Assembly: GCA_018881555.1 (NCBI GenBank) | Contig: JACAXG010000012.1 | Coordinates: 11,132,181-11,196,180 of the forward strand | Direction: 5' to 3' | Origin: Amblyornis subalaris | Taxonomy: Eukaryota; Chordata; Aves; Passeriformes; Ptilonorhynchidae | Length of the DNA stretch: 64,000 nucleotides | Part shown: piece after piece, positions 1 to 12,084 of the stretch | Layout: each line of letters starts with the position of its first letter | How positions within the stretch are numbered: position 1 is the first letter of the stretch | Made by a program: the position numbers and the translations under genes | The notes under the pieces: model-generated | Databases searched by the model: none | What the model saw: only the letters and a program-made list of their open reading frames with translations | What the model was told of the DNA's origin: nothing

Positions 1-3000
1 AGAGAGGAGTCAACAGCTTTCAGTCTGATTTAGAAGAAAGACTAACTGATGATGTGAAATTACCTGGAATACTTAATCAGAGAGATCAAAAAGGCTGGTT
101 TGGGTTTTGGTTTTTTTGTGTAAGTACAGCTTTAAAAATCATATTATTCCAATATAATTCCCATTGTTGCTGTCAGTGTGGAGTGTCTAAGTGCCTAATA
201 TATCTAACACAGATGTGCCAAAGGGCTACAATTAAATCACTCTGCAGTCATCTTCTGGTACCAATCAACTTTTTCTCCTCTTAATGAACAGACACATGCT
301 GTTTTATACAGTCTGATTGACTGGTTGATATGAAAACATAAAGTGGCAGAAGCTGGTGAAAAGTATTCATTATTCTCTGTGTTTGGAGCTGCAATAGAGT
401 GAGTAATTGTTTCTGATTGTGGCAGCCACTCCTGTGCTGACTGATGAGTGCTACAGCACTGGCACAGAGGTTGTTAGACAGGATGGAAACTCATTTGTGA
501 GACCTTCATGGAAGTTAAGGCACCCCAAATGTTCTGTTTTACATGGTGAATATAGCTTTGAATTGCGACTACCTGGTCCACAGAAGTCACCTTCACACCC
601 TTGGCAGATTTCTAAGGAGCCCTAACCCAACATTATGGCTCAGAAAACTGAGACAGAGAGAGAAGAAACAGGTTTCTCAGTACTTTTNGGCAGCAAAGTG
701 ACATACACACCACAGGAAGTGTCTGTCACACTTGGTACATACTTCAGGGAGACTCATATTCAAACTGAACTCTGCTTGTTCATCTCAGTGCTAGAAATAG
801 ATGAATTTTTTTCCCAGAGCTCAAATATGTTGCATTAAAAATGAAGGTTGGTGATAGGACCAGATGAGGAAGGAACCTCTCATCTGATGAAAGACACCTC
901 CTTGATATCTGTGTGCTCTGTNGAGATAGTAATCACCATACAGCAGCACATCCCCATGGACACTGGCAAAAGAAACATAACCAACAACAAAGCAAACCAC
1001 ACTTTTTCACCCTGAAAAAGGATGACAAAAAACATTGGAATTGAATCTCAGCGTTGGCTGAGTGTCTACATTTTGGTTGCAAGTACTCAACTTGCTTTTC
1101 CTAAACAATAGTAATAAACTTTCCTTGAGCAAAGCACTCAGAATAAGTGCTGGAATCAAATTATAAACCTGTGCCTTTTGTGAAAGAATTATAAAACAGA
1201 AATAAAAAAATTCCACTTATAATTTTCATTTGACAACCAATGGTTCCATAGAGGCTGTTTTACTACTATGTTGCAATGACACAATTACATTAAATTCCTC
1301 AGTAGATAATCATAGCTTTAAATTAGTTAAAAATATTGCTGTGCTCTTTGGAGGGCTTTGCAAGTTTAACTGCAATTTTTCTGCTTTGTTTTTTTTTCAT
1401 CTATTTTTGTTTGTTGGTGGGGACTGCCAAAGTTTGTGTAGATATTTAAGCCCAAGACAGCATCTTAGCTTAGCCATCTGTGAAAACAAAACCGAGTAAA
1501 AATATAGCTTTGAATAAATGAAGCACTGAGGGAATTTCATACTCGATATAAATAATTGCGGATATAGCTTGTTGCTATGCAGTTAAGAAAAACATTTCTC
1601 TTATCCTTGGTGAAGACTCATTTCTTTAAAAGGTTCCACTTCCAAGCACGAAGACAAAGAAACATTAATATTTTTCCATCTTCCGCTTAAAGTGTACATG
1701 TGAGATCGATGCCTTCCTGTCTTGTTTCATAAAAAAGGACACAAAGGATCTCCAGAGAGANGCAGGAGAGAGGCTGCAGAGGCTCCCAGCAGTTGATTCT
1801 CACTGACACCAACACTTCACACGGCCTCAGACAAAGGCCAGGGGCTTTCCACTTGGGGCTCAAGCCAGCGGGGCTTAAAATGCAGGTGCCCTATGCAAGG
1901 TCCAAGCCTGAGGAATGGAGGCTTCTTATTTTTGGGTAGGTAGAGGAGAGCTGTAAGGCATAAGCTTTGTGAAAGGGGCACTCACTTCTCAGGTACAGCA
2001 AGAAAAGTCACCTTATAATTAGCACATGGGAAAANCCCTGAGGACACAGAAAGGAAGGGAAAGCAAAGGCAGTTCTGCCAGCAACAGCTTTTCCTTTTTT
2101 TTTTTTTGTTTCAGCTCTTGGAAAGCGACACATTTTGTTGCAGGGCAATATTGATAAGGGAGTGTTGGTTTAGAAACTTGTCCTTGAACAACTCATCACA
2201 ACTATGTGTTTAACCATGATCCTGAGCCATAAGCCTCAGCTCCAAAGCTAAGCAAAGCACAGCACAGACTTCCTAGATATAATACACAGAAATTACAGAT
2301 TTGACTGTTTTGTTGGAAAAGGTGCCTTGTGACAGCCATGCTGAAAGCACAAAACCAGAGACACCCTGCTGCTTTTGAGTCTTTACAGGGCAAGGGTTCA
2401 CATGCCCTGGAGNCCCTGCCTCCCTCCCAGCATGGGCTGTGCCCAAACACCATCTCTGTGGAGCCAGAACACCAGCTCTGCTGGGAGCTGCCTCATGCTA
2501 GTGCAGATACCCCAAATAGGCGCAAGGCTTGAATAATACAGCACAACTCCTTCCTCATGTGCTGCCTTCGTTTCAAGCCTGAGAAGGAAGACTATCAGAG
2601 GATCAGAGCACCTGTGTAATAAGGCATAAAGCCAACAGCTATTCTGCTTCCATCCATTCTGTTTCCATTTCGAGTCCTGAAGAGCCTTTTCTGATCATTG
2701 CTTTAGACCTGCTTTCTAACAGTGCACGGGGTTTCACTCTCAGTCAGACCACAGCTCCCTGCATGAATGCTTGGAGTGCACGTATGTGTGTACATTTATG
2801 CATATGTACAGGGGGAAGAGCAAAACCAACAGCTTTTTTCAGCCCCCGAAAAGCTCAACATTTTTTGCTTCCTTGTTTGTCTTGTTTCCTTGAGAAAAAG
2901 ACACATTGGACTTTCTCGGCTGAAAGCTGTCATCTTCAATGAAAAGCTGATTATACCAGGGAAGTAAATAATAAAAACATGATTCTGTCTGCTTGTCTGG

Positions 3001-3540
3001 GCTAAATTCGTGAAAAAAACNTCAGCTGGCACTCAATAATTTCCTCAAGAAAAGCAGTGTTTTCTCAAGGAAATTGTGACAATTTGCTGTGGACCAAATT
3101 AACGAAGATATAATCTGTCTTCCCACTGAAGATGTAGAATGTGCATGCAAATAATTGTGGTGTGAGAACTGGTGGTGTCACACAGCTTTAATGATGGTTT
3201 GCAGTAAAAATACCAAGAGAACAAACACGGGCTCTACAGCTTCTGCAGGTTGCCAGCGCATTATTATTGGTTCTGACCTTCTAATTGCCTCTCTATTTTC
3301 TGCTCCTGGCTGCACGGTGAAGAACACGAGTGCTCTTTCAACTCCTACGTGTCCCCCGGGTGCTCCCCCCTCTCTCCTCTCTCTCTCTCAGAAAGAAATA
3401 AACTACCAATTTAATGACTAACTAGCTTGTACTCTCGGAAGAATTTCCTATGCTTTTGTAAAAACGTTGAGCTTTGAACATTTTTCAAACAGAAATCAGT
3501 ATTTTTGTCTCTCTTTCCCTTAAGTCTCTGTACATGCCAG
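1..3540. other. Gene-free unique sequence left of the CpG island
   Basis: No gene is supported here. All open frames are under 90 codons, overlap on both strands and match no family I recognise. The sequence is AT-rich single-copy DNA with a run of 13 T at 2,095-2,107 and a CT-rich microsatellite at 3,371-3,390 just upstream of the CpG island. Six single N characters fall in this stretch. I saw no transposon termini. Confidence 0.7.
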
Positions 3541-4250
3541 TGAGGAGCATTTTATTTGGAGCCCCGTCTGCGCAGCAGTACAGCCCCCCCGCCTCCTTCC
3601 TGCTGGTAGTGAGGAAAAAATGCGATAGAGGCTGCTCCTGAGTAGTTAGAGCAGTAAACAGCTTATGGAGCAGGAGGAATGTTAAAGACCCGGGCGGCGG
3701 GCACGGTGCGGGTCACGCCTGGTACCCGGGGGGCAGTCGGCGGTGCTGCGGGGGGGAGGCGGTTGGGATGTGGTTGGGATGCCGTGCAGCGCCCGGTCCG
3801 CGGCCCCGCTCCCGGGGTGACAGGCACCGTGTCACCCCTCTGCTGGAGGGAGCTCTCGGGACTGCGGGAGGCCCTTCCTAAAAAATATCGTCCTGCGAGT
3901 AACTACCGGAACGAAGGGAGGGCGGGGCGGGAGCGGCAGAGGCGAGCCCGGTGGCCGCGGGCCGGTGCAGTGCTGGTCCGCAGCCGTGAGATGTCGCTGC
4001 GGCCCCACGCTAAAGCGGGAGCCAGCTAATTTGTCAGACAGACCAGAAAGACCGACATGCGGCCACTTCGTGCCGTGCCTTTTTCCTGCCGGCAGTGCTT
4101 GGCTGTCGGCCCGGCCCCTTCCCCAGTTCAGCCCCAGCAGCGCTGCCCCCGCGCCAGCCCGGGGCTTGTCCCTGTCACACGCGGTGCCACCGGGCAGGGC
4201 TGAGCCGCGCCCGATGCTGCTGGGCATGCAGCGCCTTCGGGCTGTGAGGA
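3540..4250. promoter_or_regulatory. CpG island, candidate promoter
   Basis: This is an abrupt GC-rich block in AT-rich surroundings. By hand I count about 39 CpG dinucleotides between 3,670 and 4,030 and roughly 20 more to 4,240, while most flanking DNA has very few. A pair of overlapping GC boxes (Sp1/KLF type) lies at about 3,921-3,931, and an ETS-type CCGGAA core at 3,906-3,911. No TATA box is obvious, as is usual for island promoters. In vertebrates such islands usually mark transcription starts, often bidirectional. The direction cannot be set from sequence: open frames run both ways (116 codons + at 3,679-4,029; 170 codons - at 3,832-4,344), neither is recognisable, and GC-rich DNA is stop-poor. 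It could be the first exon of a gene with a distant next exon, a lncRNA promoter, or an orphan island. The island is clear; the promoter role is inferred. Confidence 0.72.
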
Positions 4251-7200
4251 GATGAGACACAAATGGAAGGCACTGCTGCGGCTCCTGAACTCTGGCTGCT
4301 TCACTCCACCTCTTTCTGAAAAGCGACCACCAAGCTTCAGTCATTTCTCTGAGAGGCTTAAGTGAAAATTATATAGTCATTCCCTTTTGATTTATAGTCT
4401 GACCTGACATTTTTAGAAACAGTAACGAGGGATTTTAAGCAGTGGTCTAATGTACCTGTCATGCCCTGCTCGCTCTAATGTAGTTTTTAGTCTCATCTCA
4501 AACCTTCTGATTCAGTAACTACATTTAGTTGGAAGGGCAGGAGTCTCAGTACTATCTTTTGACCTATCTAGAGCTAGGCTTGTTGTTGTTCAGCTCTTCA
4601 GTGTTCAAAATAAATGTAAACGTATGCTGGCAGGGAGGAGACTTCATTTTCTGGTGAGTTAAATAACTGTTTTGCTGACATATCCCATATGCTATCCTGA
4701 ATGAAAAGTTCCATCCCAAGTAACTCAGGGGCAGGTGTGCTTCATCAGCACTTAGAAATTCCTCCCTCATCAAACTTCCAGGACAACTGCACGCTTCTCA
4801 CCCTAGATGAAGTGGAAAGCAAATGAGGTTTATCCCTGCAGCAAATCCTTCAGAAGACTGGCACCGTCTGCCATTACATGAGGACTGCAGAGATACAAAT
4901 ANGAGAAGCAAGCCTAGGAAGCCTTACCAAGGCATATAAATATACCTTGTATTAATAGCTGTTTATTAAAACAGGTTATAAAACACATTTTCGAAATTCA
5001 GATAGTGACCACCTTAGTCACTAACGTCTGAGGAATATACTTAGATCAAAGTTTTATGACCTCTATTACAGCAGATAGCACTACCTGAAAATGCCCACTT
5101 TTAAAATCTTTTTACTGTCAAATACCTTATTTAGACCAGTGACTTGACATTCTTGCATGAGTGAACATTAAAGTTTTTGCCTTTTTAGCCTCCTAATCCT
5201 GGTGCATAAATCTTTTATAACCAATTCTATTCTATGTGTCTTTTTGGTGTTATTGGATTCTTATCTTTCATTCCAGTCTAGGTTTCTGATTTAATATATT
5301 AAGAACTTCAGCTTTGCTTTCTTTATTAAGATACAAAAGAGGCAGAAGCTTATAGAGTGCTGAACGAAAAGCACAATATATAGTTATTCTTTTTTAACAA
5401 CAAAAAAGGAAAATTAAAAAGTTTTAATTTAAAAAGAAGGTTGTATCACCCTCTCATGTGGCAACCCTTTATGACTATCACAAAAATGCAGAGAATTACT
5501 TCTGATTTTGAGCAACTACATCTGCTTTACCGTAGCTGCTGCTGCTCAGATAGTGAGGTCAAGCCCTGCAGCCCTAATTCTACTGGGAGGTCTCAGCAAG
5601 CTCTTGCTTCTCCAGAGAGCTTTTGGAAATCTCTCCCTGGGGACCTGCTGGCAGGGATCAGGGTATGGAAGGACATGGACTTAAAATTCTACTTTACTAT
5701 CCCGTGTTCCCTTCTTCTCCTAGCACTTACAGTATAGGATGAAAAAGCAAAATCAGAGCTCATTCTACCAGCAGAAAAAAGCAAAAATAAAACCAAGCCC
5801 AAACTCTGAGTATTCATATGAGTAGCAAACAAATAAGTCTGATTTGTGTCTCGGAAGTGGTCTGTGTTTTCTTACGACAAAGAAGGGCTGACAGCTGAAA
5901 CGTTTGAAAGCAATGAGAAAACTGAAGGGACCACTTTGGTTATAAAGTGTTTGTATTTAGAAAATCCTGGCTATACCCCCCTGTAGTAGAATGTCTGACT
6001 AACAGCCTGCCAGATTGGCTTACAAAAGGCAGGTCTGATCCTTCACATGGGTACATCCAAGATGCCTAAGGGATGGATGAACTTGCAGCGATAGCAGGAT
6101 CACACTTCAAATTAAAAATTTATCTATACAGAATTAGGTACTTGAGCCTCTATTGGACATAGAAAGAGGGGTGGTTAAAAATCTTTTTTAAGTATAGATT
6201 TTTTCATTTCATCCACATTTGGATTAAATTGACATGCTTTAAATAAAAAAAAATCTTGTTCATGCCTGAAGTACACCTGCAATCACATAAATTTGAACAT
6301 CAAGTAGTCTTCCTTCCCTGTCTGAGGGAAGCTGTGTAAAATCTTATATATATGCACACACCCCCAGCCCCCTTGTACCCTGCATGTCTGTTATGTGACT
6401 TGGCCACACCATGCTCAAGGACCCTGGCAGCAGGTGGAAAGAGCAAGATAGGGCAAACTCTTATTCATTTCATTTTCCACTTGGATGTGTAAAACAACCC
6501 AGACAAGAAACAGTCATGAAGTACTACTCAGTATTAGTGGCTGAGACTCAGACTTAACTACTGATTCAGCTGAAAGTGATTTGTACTCAGGCTAAAGGGA
6601 GTGAGTGGGTCAATTGGTTTTTCTCAGCAATAGCTGAAAGCCCTGGGCNATGATCCTGCCAGCCCAGGGTGAGGTGGCAGCCAGCTGCCTCTGGGGGTCA
6701 GGAAGGAAATGCTCACATGGCACTGCCATGCAAACCACCATGCTGGGACACAGCCATCCCAGTGCTGTCTCACACACCTTTCCAAGCTCAGTTGTAAGAA
6801 GCTCTTAAAATCTATCTGAAAAACTTCCACCTGAGCTTTTTAGGTTACCCTACTTATTTCCAGATTTGGGATTCATCCCTGTAAAAAATTTGGAGCACAG
6901 CTGGGCAACTCTTATCTCTGCACAGCTGCAGTGAGCTCCGGTCATCTGTAAGGGCTATGGGANACACCTGCATCCTAGGATGCAGGTTTCCCAAGTGAAA
7001 CCCAACTGTGATCTGATCCAAAAGATGGGATTTTACCAGCTTGGTAGTGCTTCACACCCAGGGTGGTAAAATCCTGACAGACCTCACCATCATTCCATGT
7101 GGTGCTGCTATAATTAATCCCTGGTTCAGCTGCCAATTATTGCAGATGCCCTTCTGCAGATAAAAGGGGACTATCCCTCCAGCCCCCATTTAATTTTCTG

Positions 7201-9627
7201 CAAGTTCCCTGACCTGGAAACCTGATATTTCCTGGTTCAAACTTACGCACATTTCAGCTCTCCCCCTTGAGTCCTCTTTGGTATCTGTACTGACAGCAAA
7301 GTCTGCCCCCACCCGCAGGAAATGCAAACAACACAGCCTTGTCAGGATGGTCAGCCTCAGTTATTCCCCCTTTNCTCCCTAAACAGATTTATTCCAGCAC
7401 CCTCTTCAAGCGCTTGTTTTTCTATACAGCGTTTTCTATAGGCTACCCAGCTCCACAGCTGCCCAGGCCAGCAAACTGAAAGATTCCCCACTGCTTTAAC
7501 AGGAGGACGATACTGGGTGTCTTAAAAACCTCCAGAATCCAGCATTAGTTTTCCCTTGCTTCTTGAAAGAAAAGGGAAAAGAAAAAAGGAAGTAGATTCT
7601 CTACAAACTGACAAGCCTGCCAGTGTNCGGAGCACTGCAGAAACTGCCAGAGAATACTGGATTTGTAGGAAAATAATTCTGACATACAACTGCCAAGGTC
7701 AGTCAGCCTTGTGTGCTGGGCTGGCAAGCCAAACTTACTTACATAAGTAACGGCCCTNGGCAGTCAACTTTAAATTTGGCACATACTTCTCCCCCCTTGC
7801 CCCAGCGTAAAAGGAAAAAACATAACAAATTTGTTCTGCCTTAAGCTGTTTTTCCCTCACTTGTTTATTTTCTCCATCTCTTCCAGCTCGAGATGCTCAC
7901 AACTACTGCTACAAGCATAAAATTCAGCGTTCAACAAGGGCCTGATGGTTTTCTCAGTTTCCCTGCAGACTGCTGGGATGTAATCTCATTAATGGTGTAG
8001 AGATGCNAATAGGAAAGGTCAGGTAAATAAGTTGGGTCATCACAATCTAATGCTCCAATTTCATCATGCATGTGCATTCCCTGTGTCCTTCTCATGCCAA
8101 ACCCTGGTATTTCATGTTACCAACAGCAGCTGTTGCTCACAGTGGGATCACTATAGGGTGGGATGGATTATTCTGTTGTTACCTGGCGTAAGTGCAGAGG
8201 CACACACGGGGCTCTTGCAGGAAGCCCTGCACCCGCAGGGCAGCTGGGGAAGGGCTGAGCACCCTCGGCTGGGCTGCAGTGGGACTCTAGCCCAGGGCTG
8301 GGTCGATGTAGGTGCCACCTGGGGCTGCTCAGGGCCATCAGCACCGTCCCCAACAACTATTTCCTAACTACAAACTCCCTGTCCCCAGAGATGACAAGTT
8401 GCAAATGAAATAGCAGAAATAGTGAAAAAGTGGTTAACAGGAGCTTTAGCAGAAGAATAGAAGAATGTGGAAATAAGCCCTTGNCATTTCTTACATTATC
8501 TGAGAGCTGTTCAGCCATGAATTGTCTGTAATAATTAGCATGAGAATATCTTCTTGATGACATTCATACTGCATAAAAGGGTCTGTATTTCCTCCATCAA
8601 AGTGCATATTTATGAACTGAATCTCTAAAAGACGGAGCCTTTGATAGTATTATTTTAATATTTTTTTGCATATGATTTAGAAGTTCAAACTTCAAGAAGC
8701 CCTAATAATAAAAAAGACTATCAGATATCTGCTAGTCACCTCTGTTCCTAGTAAACACAAACACATATATGGAAGTCACTGTTTAAATATGAAAGTGATA
8801 GACTATGCAAGATAGAANGGCATGAATAAATTTACTTTTGTTCTTTAATGATCCTGAGAAGAGTGGCTTAAAAAATCCNACCTTGAATACGGAAGCTGTT
8901 ATGTGGCATATGGTTTTCTCGGTTCTCATTTGTTTCTTGACCATGCTGACAAACTATTCTGAGTCATACTGAAAAAACCTACTTTCTGTGTTATGTCTAT
9001 GTGTGTGCATGCTACTGCCCCTTTGTTGTTCAATCCCTCTTGCTTTATATACCTGATTACTACAATCCCTCATAACAACCTTGATCCAAAGCTAGACTCA
9101 TCAAGGGCAGGATTATAGGATTCACCTCCATGAGAGGCAGGACTATGAGGACATTCATGTGTCCCCAGCTTGAGTAGTGGGAGTAACTTGAGTTTGACAC
9201 CTCTTCTCAGGTGTCAGACTTACTGGAGGTTTGTCAACAGAGCCTGCCCAAAGCTCATACACTTGTAGGTGCTTCTACTCAGTCCTGGTGCTATTTCCAG
9301 CCCTTTGTTTTAGCACCTTGAAATTCGAGAGGCAGTTGATAATTACTGAAGTGTTTATATGGAAAATATTCCTTTTGGTTACTATCCTTTCAGCAAAAAT
9401 GTGCAAGCATGTGACAGCTGAGGCTGAACAGGGACTCAGGGAGGGACTGTGTCTGTGAAGCTGTGTTCAAGAGATGATGGGCCACCAAACCTACTGCCAT
9501 GGGACACCACTCATTTTCTCCCAAACCCAAGTCCTTCCCAACTTGTTTGCAGCACCCATTAGGGAATATTTCCCCTGTGGGCTGTATATGCTCCTCCTTC
9601 GTTTTGCTAGACCCCAATGCTGCTGGT
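4251..9627. other. Gene-free unique sequence between the CpG island and LTR 1
   Basis: No supported gene. Mostly AT-rich single-copy DNA with two GC-richer patches at about 6,640-6,800 and 8,180-8,350, which have no recognisable coding or transposon signature. Ten single N characters lie between 4,900 and 8,900. No exon of a known family was recognised, and a downstream exon of a transcript starting in the CpG island could not be picked out. Confidence 0.6.
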
Positions 9628-10830
9628 TGTGGTAGTTTGACCCACTGTGGAGAAAATCTGATTGGTTAAAACAGGTGATGGNCAGTTGTTTAAGCCACTG
9701 ATATTTAGAAATGCCTCTGTGGAAATATGTTTTAAAAAAAACCACCCAGGAAATACCCCCTCCCTCCCCCAGAGATAGATGAGGTGAGATCAAAGAGAGA
9801 AAGACTNGGGAGTGGAAGTTGATGCCATGGCTATTTGTTAAATTGCAGTAATAAAACTGCTGTAAACTGCTGTGAGCCGCCAGCTCGAACGATGTGGCTT
9901 GGGTGCAGAGACTGCCCCTCCCTTTCGCTGAACCAGAGATGCAGCCGTAAATGACCAAGAGGGAGAGAACAGGCGAATATTATCCGATGTGAACGTGTGA
10001 ACTCTATAAATTCTCCTGCAGGCATTTTCTGCAAATATTAACCTCTCTTCCAAGCCAGAGAGAAAGGAAAGCCAGTCATGTGAGGGGACGAAATATNGCG
10101 ACTGAGAAGAAAGAAGGAGTGGCAGAGGAGAAGCCATTTTACAGTCGGGGCTGACCCACCTTTCTGTAAGCTGTGGAGTGACTGTAATAGAACCAAACTA
10201 TTTTTCTCTGTAATTCATTAAGGAACATTTGGGGGGATGCAGCCTAGGAGTGAGAGTACTTTATGCCATGAGCAGCTGATGATAAGGCTTTTTGGAGATT
10301 CTGAAGGAGAGAGAGAAAGAGAGACTTTACTTTTAGGCTGGAATGACTCGTCCTTAAAAGAGTACCCCATTGGACCCCTTGGTGACCCNCGGACCACAAG
10401 TTCTTGGGGGAGAGAGGAAGAATTCACCACTGCAGAAATCTGGGTCGGCTGTGGTGTTTTTCTGAAGGTTTGGAACCACACTGAAGACACTCTGTAGGGA
10501 GTTATCTTCTGCAGGATGGACCCCACTGCACAACAGAAAGAACTCTTTTTCCCATAAAGTGGCAATAAGAACTCTTAATCACAAAGATCAGAATCCCATG
10601 TTTTATGTCCTTTGCGTGATCAGTGAGAAAGATTGGGAGGTATTGGGAGGAGAATGGTATTTGTATATTATGCCTTAATATTTTTATTATTCTTTCTANT
10701 CTTAGTAGTGTTAGTGAATAAAACTATTTTACCATTTCTCAAGCTTGCAGCCTTGTTTCTGCCATCTTATATCCTCTGAAGAATATAATCATGGAAGTCT
10801 AGGGTCTTCCNTCAGACTCAGACCATGACA
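9628..10830 (+). mobile_element. Solo LTR of an avian ERVL-like endogenous retrovirus (LTR 1)
   Basis: The block begins TGTGGTAGTTTGACCC and ends CAGACCATGACA, giving the TG...CA termini and short TGT/ACA inverted ends of retroviral LTRs. These end sequences resemble ERVL-class LTRs common in songbirds, by memory of the family and not a database match. A polyadenylation signal AATAAA lies at 10,717-10,722, with TA-rich sequence about 50 bp upstream. Flanks are CTGGT (9,623-9,627) and CTGTT (10,831-10,835), a 5-bp target-site duplication with one mismatch, which suits ERVL but is not proof. At about 1.2 kb it is long for an LTR. No gag, pol or env remnants are attached, so it is probably a recombination-derived solo LTR. 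The 155-codon minus-strand frame inside it is not a gene. Confidence 0.75.
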
Positions 10831-11440
10831 CTGTTGAAGACACCAGTCTGTCCATGATGGCTTTGGAGCTGCAGATCTATGAATGGCAATGTGAAAAAGG
10901 TTTGATTTCTCACTGGTTTTTAAAGGCTGCCAATGTAAAGTTTGGAAAGTTGAGAAGGAGACAAAAGGAAATATTAGCGAGATTTGGTCTCTCTGGNAAC
11001 AGAGAAGGAACTTTTGGAGCAATATTGAAAACACCGCTTTTGCTACTACATGGCACTGCCTGAAAATCTTCCTATACGTTTTCCACATGGAAAAGTTTCA
11101 AAGTTGTCAGTATTAGGCCATTACAACTCCTGTAGCTAAAGGATTTTGTTAGAAAGCCAACTATTTTAACTTGTGTAGTTTCAACATTTATATGACTTAG
11201 ACAAATCCTTTGACATTTGGCATGTATCTCTAAAGCTCCATTTCTGAAATAACTTATATCTTCTATTAGTTAACAATAAATAATNTGTATTTAATTCTTG
11301 AACGCAGATAGCTGTACATTTTATACACCAACAAAATAACAAGTAGTGCATTTCTTACTCTTAGGGATGAGAACAGTCTAGATGAATACTGGCTATGTCT
11401 CCATACTAAAGAAAAGAACTAATATTTGCTGAACAAATAA
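10831..11440. other. Short unique spacer between LTR 1 and LTR 2
   Basis: AT-rich single-copy sequence separating two LTR insertions. I see no gene, internal retroviral sequence or primer-binding site, so the two LTRs are separate insertions and not the ends of one provirus. Their sequences also differ. Confidence 0.65.
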
Positions 11441-11445
11441 CTATT
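11441..11445. repeat. 5' target-site duplication CTATT of LTR 2
   Basis: CTATT directly precedes the TG start of the LTR and is repeated exactly at 12,080-12,084 after its CA end. Confidence 0.88.
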
Positions 11446-12079
11446 TGTCAGAGACTGGAAAAGATATTTCAAGACATCTTAGGGAGCTTGGAGTGTGGAA
11501 GTGGGTGGGTCAGGCCCTGCTTTGGTGGAGCAGTGCCCCACCTCCATACCCCCCCAACCCTGTCAATCAAGGGACACTGGAATCAGCTCTCAGTGTCACC
11601 TTACCCACCCCTGAGTGGCTGAGACACTGGAGGTCCCACCTGGGACGAAGCCCTGGGGGCAGGGCCAATGTTTTCTGAAGTCCCAGAACGAGGCTGAGCT
11701 CTCTCTTTCACCATGCCCTCACCTTGGAGTTTCACCTTGCTGGAACCCAGGANTTGATATCTATGCCTGTTTTTCTATATCGTTCCTATCTTTCTGTTTT
11801 CCTCCCTTCCTTCTTCCTTTTTCTAACTTTCTTCTCACAGAATATAACATCGAATGGGCTATCAGGTTTTCTGTTTAATGAGCTAAATTTATGCTGAGGT
11901 AAGTGATGTTATGTACCATTTATTCTTTTGCCAATGTTCCCTAATTTTCTGTAGTTCTGCCAGTAAACTTTTCTGTGTTTTTTACCTTTTGGGGAATTTT
12001 GGTTGAATTTTCTCTTTGCACCTACCCATAGAAAAAGAATCTTGGTTTAGCCCTAGGTCTGAGTGACCGGGNTGTAACA
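11446..12079 (+). mobile_element. Complete solo LTR, ERVL-type (LTR 2)
   Basis: This 634-bp element starts TGTCAGAGACTGG and ends TGTAACA, and is bounded by a perfect 5-bp direct repeat CTATT. The duplication plus TG...CA ends prove an integrase-made insertion with intact boundaries. Five-base duplications are typical of ERVL (class III) and some other retroviruses. A variant polyadenylation signal AGTAAA sits at 11,962-11,967, followed by a T-rich U5 ending in CCGGNTGTAACA. A CT-rich tract occupies about 11,795-11,840. No internal retroviral sequence is present, so it is a solo LTR left by LTR-LTR recombination. The 77- and 87-codon open frames within it are not genes. Confidence 0.9.
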
Positions 12080-12084
12080 CTATT
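12080..12084. repeat. 3' target-site duplication CTATT of LTR 2
   Basis: Exact copy of 11,441-11,445, immediately after the LTR terminus. Confidence 0.88.

Noticed and set aside
3832..4344. 170-codon minus-strand open frame in the CpG island
   Set aside because: GC-rich DNA has few stop codons; the protein is low-complexity in Arg, Pro, Ala and Gly and resembles no known family. A first coding exon cannot be fully excluded.
9491..9958. 155-codon minus-strand open frame
   Set aside because: It straddles the LTR 1 boundary and lies antisense to the LTR, so it is not a conserved gene.
9628..12079. LTR 1 and LTR 2 as the two ends of one provirus
   Set aside because: Their sequences and termini differ, each has its own flanking duplication, and the 0.6 kb between them has no retroviral genes or primer-binding site.
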